From: Thermincola carboxydiphila
GTDB lineage: Bacteria > Bacillota > Thermincolia > Thermincolales > UBA2595
Length of the DNA: 36,737 bases
NCBI GenBank assembly: GCA_016841045.1
Contig: JAENZX010000030.1
Span: 7,055-43,791, forward strand
Reading direction: 5' to 3'
Shown: piece by piece, positions 31,545 through 36,737 of the stretch
How the letters are laid out: every line of letters begins with the position of its first letter
How positions within the stretch are numbered: the stretch's first letter is position 1
Position numbers and translations under genes: made by a program
The notes under the pieces: model-generated
What the model saw: the letters and a program-made list of their open reading frames with translations, nothing else
Databases searched by the model: none
Told to the model about the DNA's origin: nothing

Positions 31545-33064
31545 GGAAAAAGAGAAATGCTCAGGCATTTTCCAAGAAGAATAAGCCGCAGGCCGAACAG
31601 AAAAAAACGGTCGAAACCCATTTATCCATAGCCCCTTTGACAAAACCTGCGGCTTTAAACAGCATCTCAGAGCAGGAACCCACGGTCAGACGCCCGGTAG
31701 ATTTTGCAGGCGCGAACCGTGCGCATACGCTGTTCTTTACCCCTGAAGCCGAGGGAAAGAGCTTTTCATCAGTACTTGCCGATGTGCAGGAATATATTTC
31801 CGAAAACTACAGCACTCTCATCACAGCGGGCGGCGAGGATGCCAAAGCACAGCTTAAACGCTATATCGCCAAGTATGTACAGGATCACCGCATCTCGGTA
31901 AACGGCTTAAGCGGAAAAAAGCTTACAGATGCCCTCTACACCGAAATGGCGGAGTTTGGGTTTCTAACTAAATATATCTTTGGCACAGGCATTGAGGAAA
32001 TCGACATCAACTCATGGCGGGATATTGAGGTACAGTATTCGGACGGACGAACCGTCAAGCTGGAGGAACGTTTTGAAAGCCCCCAGCACGCTGTCAATGT
32101 CATCCGAAGGATGCTTCACATCAGCGGGATGGTCTTAGACAACGCCAGCCCCATCGTGCTGGGACATTTGAGTAAGAATATCCGCATAGCCGTACTCAAA
32201 AGTCCCATTGTGGACGAGGATGTTGGCGTAGCAGCCTCCATCCGTATCGTAAACCCTCAGAGCATGAAGAAAGAGGACTTTGTCAAAAGCGGCACGGCAA
32301 CAGATTCCATGCTGGATTTTTTATCTCTCTGTATCCGCTATGGCATATCAATCTGTGTGGCAGGCGCCACCAGCTCCGGCAAAACCACTGTGGCTGGCTG
32401 GGTGCTGACCACTGTCCCGGACAACAAGAGAATCTATACCATTGAAAACGGCTCCCGTGAGCTTGCACTGGTACGGGAAAAAGACGGTAAGGTGGTCAAC
32501 TCGGTTATCCATACCCTGACCCGCGACAGCGACAATGACCGTCAGCGTATTGATCAGACCGATCTTTTAGACTATGCGCTCCGCTTTAATCCGGATATCA
32601 TCGTGGTAGGAGAAATGCGCGGTGCAGAGGCGAATGCTGCGCAGGAAGCTGCCCGGACCGGCGTAGCGGTATTGACCACCATCCACTCTAATTCCTGCGA
32701 AGCCACTTACCGCCGCATGGTGTCTTTGTGCAAACGTGCCGTGGATATGTCCGACCAGACCCTCATGGACTATGTCACGGAGGCCTATCCGATTGTGGTG
32801 TTCTGCAAACAACTTGAAAACAAGCAGCGGCGCATGATGGAGATTCAGGAATGCGAAATTCTGCCGGACGGCACAAGACACTACCGCCCGCTCTTTCAGT
32901 ATGTGATCACTGAAAACCGTATTGAGAACGGCAAATTTATCATCGAGGGACATCACGAACAGGTGAACACCATCTCAGACAGCCTTGCCAAACGACTGCT
33001 GGAGAACGGTATGACTCAGGCACTCATTGAAAGTCTTCGAAAAAAGGAGGTGCGAAGTGCATGA
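31538..33064 (+). CDS. TadA/CpaF secretion ATPase
   Basis: A 508-residue type II/IV secretion hexameric ATPase that powers pilin extrusion. An N-terminal linker of about 60 residues is followed by the CpaF N-domain (FGTGIEEIDINSW). Walker A is AGATSSGKTTVAGW (about 275-288). An Asp box lies near RDSDNDRQRIDQTDL. Walker B is IIVVGEMRGAEANAAQEAAR (about 352-371), and the His box is LTTIHSNSC. The length is normal for CpaF. The start overlaps the CpaE-like gene by 7 nt, and the stop overlaps the TadB-like gene. Confidence 0.94.
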   Translation: MLGKKRNAQAFSKKNKPQAEQKKTVETHLSIAPLTKPAALNSISEQEPTVRRPVDFAGANRAHTLFFTPEAEGKSFSSVLADVQEYISENYSTLITAGGEDAKAQLKRYIAKYVQDHRISVNGLSGKKLTDALYTEMAEFGFLTKYIFGTGIEEIDINSWRDIEVQYSDGRTVKLEERFESPQHAVNVIRRMLHISGMVLDNASPIVLGHLSKNIRIAVLKSPIVDEDVGVAASIRIVNPQSMKKEDFVKSGTATDSMLDFLSLCIRYGISICVAGATSSGKTTVAGWVLTTVPDNKRIYTIENGSRELALVREKDGKVVNSVIHTLTRDSDNDRQRIDQTDLLDYALRFNPDIIVVGEMRGAEANAAQEAARTGVAVLTTIHSNSCEATYRRMVSLCKRAVDMSDQTLMDYVTEAYPIVVFCKQLENKQRRMMEIQECEILPDGTRHYRPLFQYVITENRIENGKFIIEGHHEQVNTISDSLAKRLLENGMTQALIESLRKKEVRSA

Positions 33065-33990
33065 CAACAATACTTTTAATTGCTTGCATCGGAATGATTG
33101 CAGGCTTTTTTATTCTGTTCGGTCTTACGCCAATGGAATTTACTTCCGCCGTATTCACAAAGCTCACCGGCAGACCCAAATCCCTCCGTGATGAGCTGGA
33201 CGAGTTCACCCGCAGAAAAAAGAAGTCCTATTTGCGCCGTGAAATAGACGAAGTGCAATCGATTCTTAGAGTAACCGGAAGGACGGAACGCTTTCCCATG
33301 CTCTGCGTCCTGTCCCTGTTATTTTTTGCCGTGGGCGCATCCATCGCCATCATGCTCTCAAACTTTTTTCTTATTCCTGTAATGGCGATAGGCTGTATGT
33401 TCCTGCCCTTCTGGTGGGTAAAGCTCACTGCCGGCCACTTCAAAAAGGACATTGCGGCGGAGCTTGAAACGGCACTTAGCATCATCACCACGGCCTACCT
33501 TAGAAACGAGGATATTCTGACGGCGGTGGAGGAAAATCTCCCATACCTGAACCCGCCTGTGCTGTCCGTATTCAAGGAATTTGTATCCCGTATTAAGTTA
33601 ATAGACCCGGATGTAATGGCGGCTCTCCATGATCTGAAAAGCCGGATTGACAACACTGTATATGCCGAGTGGTGCGATGCCCTCATTGCTTGTCAGCATG
33701 ACCGCAGTCTCAAAACCACCCTGACTCCCATCGTCAGCAAGCTCAGCGATATGCGTGTGGTCAACGCTGAGCTGGAAAACATGGTCTTTGAGCCCCGAAA
33801 GGAATTCATCGTCATGCAGGTTCTTGTCATCGGCAATATACCGCTCCTCCATTTTTTGAATCAGGACTGGTATCACACGCTGATGCACACACCATTGGGG
33901 CAGATTATCCTGACCATCTGTGCCGCCGTGATGTTTGTTTCCACAGCCTTTGTCATTAAGCTGACCCAGCCCATCGAATATCGAAGATAG
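33061..33990 (+). CDS. TadB-like type II secretion F-domain membrane protein
   Basis: A 309-residue inner-membrane platform protein. An N-terminal membrane segment (3-24) and a basic cytoplasmic stretch come first. Two further hydrophobic segments lie at about 80-120. The cytoplasmic F domain (about 135-245: ELETALSIITTAYLRNEDIL) follows, then C-terminal segments at about 250-300. It overlaps the TadA stop (ATGA), as in other tad operons, and is followed after 10 nt by TadC. Confidence 0.85.
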   Translation: MTTILLIACIGMIAGFFILFGLTPMEFTSAVFTKLTGRPKSLRDELDEFTRRKKKSYLRREIDEVQSILRVTGRTERFPMLCVLSLLFFAVGASIAIMLSNFFLIPVMAIGCMFLPFWWVKLTAGHFKKDIAAELETALSIITTAYLRNEDILTAVEENLPYLNPPVLSVFKEFVSRIKLIDPDVMAALHDLKSRIDNTVYAEWCDALIACQHDRSLKTTLTPIVSKLSDMRVVNAELENMVFEPRKEFIVMQVLVIGNIPLLHFLNQDWYHTLMHTPLGQIILTICAAVMFVSTAFVIKLTQPIEYRR

Positions 33991-34000
33991 GAGGACGCCT

Positions 34001-34873
34001 ATGACAATCTATCTCTTTCTATTTGGAGTCCTCCTGTCGGCGGGGCTCTTTTTCATTGCCGCCGATCTGCTGCGGCTGCCCACTCTCGCCACCCAAAAGG
34101 CGATTCTGTCGTCAGGAAAGCAGACTAAGGAGAAGCCCAAAACCATCGATATGCTTCTGCGCAATGCAGCTATCCGGCTATGCCACTACATCCGTATGGA
34201 TGAATATAAAAAAAGCCGAATGGCAAATGCCCTGTCGGCAGCAGGATTTTTCGACTCACCAGAACTGTTTATGGCAATGGCAATTGTCAAGGCGATGAGT
34301 ATTGCGCTTTGCATCATTCCATGCCTTATCGTCCTGCCGCTGCTGGCCCCCATTGTGCTTTTTATTGCCATACTGTTCTACTTCAAGGAAATCCGTAAGG
34401 CAGATGAAGCTCTGGCGGCCAAGCGAGGTAAAATCGAGCAGGAACTGCCACGCTTTGTTGCAACCATCACCCAGGAACTGAAAGCCAGCCGGGATGTGCT
34501 GTCCATATTGGAAAATTTCAAAAGAAATGCAGGCGAGGACTTTGCGGCAGAGCTTGATATTCTTACGGCAGACATGCGTTCCTCCAGCTATGAAGCGGCT
34601 CTGACTCGCTTTGAAGCAAGGTTTAATTCGCCAATGCTCTCGGATATTACAAGGGGGCTGATCGGTGTACTGCGCGGGGATGATGGAGTGATGTACTTTC
34701 AGATGCTTTCGCACGATATGAAGCAGTTAGAGCTCCAACGTCTGAAATCACAGGCTATGAAAATTCCGCCGAAAATCCGTGTGTTCTCTTTTGCCATGCT
34801 CATGTGCTTCATCATGACCTACATGGCGATTATCGTCTATGAAATCATCACATCCCTCGGCGGAATGTTTTAA
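34001..34873 (+). CDS. TadC-like type II secretion F-domain membrane protein
   Basis: A 290-residue membrane protein paired with TadB. Membrane segments lie at about 3-22, 85-105, 107-128 and 262-285. The F domain (about 140-250) includes LPRFVATITQELKASRDVLS and RFNSPMLSDITRGLIGVLRG. With TadB it forms the platform through which the TadA ATPase acts. SD AGGAGG precedes the ATG. Confidence 0.87.
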   Translation: MTIYLFLFGVLLSAGLFFIAADLLRLPTLATQKAILSSGKQTKEKPKTIDMLLRNAAIRLCHYIRMDEYKKSRMANALSAAGFFDSPELFMAMAIVKAMSIALCIIPCLIVLPLLAPIVLFIAILFYFKEIRKADEALAAKRGKIEQELPRFVATITQELKASRDVLSILENFKRNAGEDFAAELDILTADMRSSSYEAALTRFEARFNSPMLSDITRGLIGVLRGDDGVMYFQMLSHDMKQLELQRLKSQAMKIPPKIRVFSFAMLMCFIMTYMAIIVYEIITSLGGMF

Positions 34874-34888
34874 GTTGGAGGTGGCCAC

Positions 34889-35284
34889 GTGCTGAAAATC
34901 CTGAAAAGTAAGAATGGCGAGGGATATATCGATGTAGCGGTGCTGGTTTTATGTGCTATGCTGGTCATCGCCCTTGCCGTGAATGTGTTTCCTGTCTACA
35001 TTCAAAAGCAGCAGATTGACACCTTTGCCGCAGAGCTCATTCGAGAAGCGGAAATTTCCGGCCAGGTCGGCAGTGAAACCGAACGCCGTGAACAGTATCT
35101 ACGGGAAAAGACCGGTCTGAGCCCTACAGTGGCATGGTCGAAAACCGGAAGGATTCAGCTCAACGAGGAAGTCACGGTAACGGTCACCTATCAGACTAAT
35201 ATCGGACTGTTCGGAGGATTCGGCTCCTTCCCGATAACGCTCAGGGCTGATGCCGCAGGAAAATCGGAAGTCTATTGGAAGTAG
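34889..35284 (+). CDS. TadE-like pseudopilin (DUF4320 family)
   Basis: A 131-residue protein. A 10-residue basic leader ends MLKILKSKNG, followed by EGYIDVAVLVLCAMLVIALA. Cutting after Gly10 puts Asp15 at +5, the same motif as in both pilin-like genes. One hydrophobic segment is followed by a soluble domain of about 95 residues. It resembles TadE minor pilins in design. The start is GTG at 34889, with SD TTGGAGGTGG. The DUF4320 name is from memory and fits well. Confidence 0.8.
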   Translation: MLKILKSKNGEGYIDVAVLVLCAMLVIALAVNVFPVYIQKQQIDTFAAELIREAEISGQVGSETERREQYLREKTGLSPTVAWSKTGRIQLNEEVTVTVTYQTNIGLFGGFGSFPITLRADAAGKSEVYWK

Positions 35285-35292
35285 GTGATGAG

Positions 35293-35838
35293 ATGGAAAA
35301 AATCAAGCGTATCTTTAAAGATAAAAACGGCTCAGGCTTTCCGCTCATCATTGCCATAACCCTGTCGCTCTTGATTGTCTTTACCGGCATTTCGGAATAT
35401 TTCCGGCTTATGATTGTGGCACAGGGTGTGCGGGATGCATTACAGGCTGCCGTCATCTCCACCGTCAACGACAACTATGACGATGTGTACCACGGTGTGC
35501 GGGAAGGCTACAGCGGAGCCTACCAGCCCATTGCGGAGGATTTTGAAGAAAGTCTCGATTACGGCGATATATATAACAGGCTGGACGGTATCCTCGGTCT
35601 TTCCTACAGTGGTGGCTATCATGAAAAACGCACTTCTGACGGAAAGCTGGAATTTAAAATATGGAATCTGGATGTGGATATTCGAAATGCTCCTTTCGCA
35701 TCAAGTGACCAAGTCTCTGCCCGCTTTAAAGCTGACAGCACCATCATGCTGGAGGTTCCGGTATCCTTTGGAGGAAAACTGCTGCCGCCTATGCGTATCA
35801 AAGTCAAGACCAGTGCCGGGTATACGCCGAGATTTTAA
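35293..35838 (+). CDS. TadE/F-like minor pseudopilin
   Basis: A 181-residue protein with a 13-residue basic leader (MEKIKRIFKDKNG), then SGFPLIIAITLSLLIVFTGI as a hydrophobic segment, and a large soluble domain with many Tyr and Asp residues. There is no acidic residue at +5, as in GspK-type minor pseudopilins that cap a pseudopilus. The ATG at 35293 follows GTAGGTGATGAG; a longer frame into the previous gene has no SD. It ends the tad-like operon before a terminator. Confidence 0.75.
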   Translation: MEKIKRIFKDKNGSGFPLIIAITLSLLIVFTGISEYFRLMIVAQGVRDALQAAVISTVNDNYDDVYHGVREGYSGAYQPIAEDFEESLDYGDIYNRLDGILGLSYSGGYHEKRTSDGKLEFKIWNLDVDIRNAPFASSDQVSARFKADSTIMLEVPVSFGGKLLPPMRIKVKTSAGYTPRF

Positions 35839-35847
35839 TTTTTTGTG

Positions 35848-35880
35848 AAAGTCTATTTTGTAAGGATAGACTTTTTGAAA
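35848..35880 (+). terminator. Terminator of the tad-like operon
   Basis: AAAGTCTAT (35848-35856) and ATAGACTTT (35866-35874) pair around a 9-nt loop and are followed by TTG. The remaining gap to 35946 has no gene. Confidence 0.65.
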
Positions 35881-35945
35881 AGTTCGTGGTAGGGTGTGAC
35901 TTAACAAGGTAAATCTCAAAATTTTACAAATAGGAGGACACTCTT

Positions 35946-36506
35946 ATGAATAATAAAATGAAGAAATGGCTGACTGTCATCGGTTGTCTCGCCATCTGTG
36001 CAGTATTGGTGGTACTGATTGGGCAGCAGTTCAAAAGTCCAAAACCGGTGGACAATCCGCACCCACCTCAAAGCTCCGATGTGAGCAATGTGACAGTAGA
36101 CCCGAAGGTTCCGCAAAATACAGAGAAAGAAAAAGATGTCACCATAGCCCCTTCTGACACCACCCAGCCGACAAGCACCGACAATGGTGCGGTTTCCAGT
36201 GGTACCGAGCAGACTATCCAGGGTGATGTATCCAAGCCGGAATATACCGAGGAACAGCTCAAAAATCCTGAACAGAAGCCCAACGGCGATGAAGTTACGG
36301 AACAGGATAAGCCTGTCGACCATGATAAAGTGGAAAAGCCCAAGACTACTCCAAAAAGCGACGGCCAGCCGCAAGGCGGCGATACCAAGGACGGTAAAAT
36401 CTACGTGCCGGGTTTTGGATGGATTAATGATCAAGGCGGTGGTGGACAGGGTACCGTTGGTAAAAGCGATGGCGATATCAATAAGCAAGTTGGTACAATG
36501 GACTGA
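35946..36506 (+). CDS. Membrane-anchored low-complexity protein (DUF6550-like)
   Basis: A 186-residue protein with one N-terminal membrane segment (about 8-27). A long disordered outside region rich in Pro, Thr, Asp, Glu and Lys follows. It ends in a conserved-looking tail, DGKIYVPGFGWINDQGGGGQ. The tail may be the working part and the rest a spacer across the wall. SD AGGAGG precedes the ATG. I associate it with the DUF6550 family from memory. Its role with the pilus is unknown. Confidence 0.65.
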   Translation: MNNKMKKWLTVIGCLAICAVLVVLIGQQFKSPKPVDNPHPPQSSDVSNVTVDPKVPQNTEKEKDVTIAPSDTTQPTSTDNGAVSSGTEQTIQGDVSKPEYTEEQLKNPEQKPNGDEVTEQDKPVDHDKVEKPKTTPKSDGQPQGGDTKDGKIYVPGFGWINDQGGGGQGTVGKSDGDINKQVGTMD

Positions 36507-36522
36507 ATAGCAGAGATCTAAA

Positions 36523-36555
36523 AGGCACGGTTGAAAGTTACCGTGCCTCAATTTT
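36523..36555 (+). terminator. Intrinsic terminator
   Basis: AGGCACGG (36523-36530) and CCGTGCCT (36541-36548) pair and are followed by CAATTTTTG. It separates the previous gene from the last, interrupted one. Confidence 0.75.
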
Positions 36556-36574
36556 TGAAAAACAGGAGGACAGG

Positions 36575-36703
36575 ATGAAAAAAGTAATTAGAATCACATT
36601 CATACTACTGCTGACACTGTCCATGCTTTTTCCCATAAATGCTTTTGCAGATACAGGCGGCAGTGGAAACATTGACGGCGGCGCTGCGTCCGTAAGGGCA
36701 TAG
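36575..36703 (+). pseudogene. Interrupted secreted-protein gene (signal peptide only)
   Basis: A strong SD (AACAGGAGG) and an ATG start a good signal peptide, MKKVIRITFILLLTLSMLFP, ending INAFA. The Gly-rich DTGGSGNIDGG follows. The frame then reads AASVRA and stops at TAG 36701. A strong signal sequence followed by only 17 residues suggests a larger surface or secreted protein cut by an insertion near 36680. Directly after lies a perfect hairpin, GGGCATAG/CTATGCCC (36696-36716). The window ends too soon to identify the inserted DNA. Confidence 0.5.
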
Positions 36704-36737
36704 AGATACTATGCCCGCGGGCTGTTAAGAAATCTGC

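Larger units (their letters stand above)
18241..36737. mobile_element. Integrative element (left end and first 18.5 kb)
   Basis: The element starts at the tRNA-Ser scar and continues past the right edge. Its genes are visibly more GC-rich than the flanking chromosome. They include an excisionase-like protein, a DNA methylase, DUF4314 and YodL-type proteins, a SpoVG homologue and a Tad-like pilus locus, a mixture typical of clostridial conjugative or mobilisable elements. No integrase, relaxase or type IV coupling protein lies in the window, so the exact class (ICE, IME or prophage-like) is not settled. Confidence 0.75.

Noticed and set aside
18241-36737. CRISPR array
   Set aside because: No series of short direct repeats with unique spacers was seen; the repeats in the SLH gene are protein-coding.

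Overview
The window looks like the genome of a spore-forming, anaerobic, low-to-mid GC Firmicute of the Clostridia (Peptococcaceae-like). The evidence is a pyruvate:ferredoxin oxidoreductase gene, a bofA-family sporulation gene, tandem T-box leaders, a long Bacillus-type SRP RNA and the conserved order tRNA-Ser / ffs / dnaX / ebfC / recR / yaaL / bofA. No species can be named from the sequence alone.

Positions 1-18,190 are chromosomal. Reading right to left on the minus strand there are tRNA-Ser(GGA), the SRP RNA, dnaX, ebfC, recR, a promoter with two tandem phenylalanine-type T-box leaders driving aroF (DAHP synthase) and pheA (prephenate dehydratase with a C-terminal chorismate mutase), then yaaL, bofA and the start of por. 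The aroF-pheA unit splits an otherwise Bacillus-like block. Positions 8,300-11,820 hold a YtrA-type GntR regulator, an ABC ATPase and a large permease in one autoregulated operon. Positions 11,855-16,850 hold a tryptophanase/tyrosine phenol-lyase gene with a GNAT gene, an intergenic region with an attenuator-like terminator and a possible structured RNA, an Lrp/AsnC regulator, an unusual radical SAM protein and a small secreted repeat protein. Positions 16,860-18,250 contain two tRNA remnants flanking an acyltransferase gene.

From about 18,241 to the right edge the DNA is visibly more GC-rich and is read as one integrated mobile element. Its left end sits in the anticodon loop of a tRNA-Ser(CGA) gene whose 3' half remains at 18,190-18,249. 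The element carries an excisionase-like protein, a DUF4143 ATPase, DUF4314 and YodL-type proteins, a D12-class DNA methylase, a SpoVG homologue and a complete-looking monoderm Tad-like secretion/pilus locus. That locus has a TadV-type prepilin peptidase, CpaB/SAF protein, CpaE/TadZ-like ATPase, TadA/CpaF ATPase, TadB- and TadC-like membrane proteins and TadE-like pseudopilins.

The most interesting part is 24,585-35,838. Two tiny membrane proteins with 47 of 48 identical predicted mature residues but unrelated leaders flank a 1312-residue surface protein with three SLH domains and eleven Ig-like repeats. Both tiny proteins and the DUF4320/TadE-like protein share the motif GEGYID, which fits prepilin peptidase cleavage after the first Gly with Asp at +5. 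I infer that the element encodes its own cell-surface pilus or adhesion apparatus, possibly for mating-pair contact. No relaxase, VirB4/VirD4 or integrase lies inside the window, so conjugation itself is not shown. The last gene, at the right edge, is cut short after a signal peptide, probably by an insertion.
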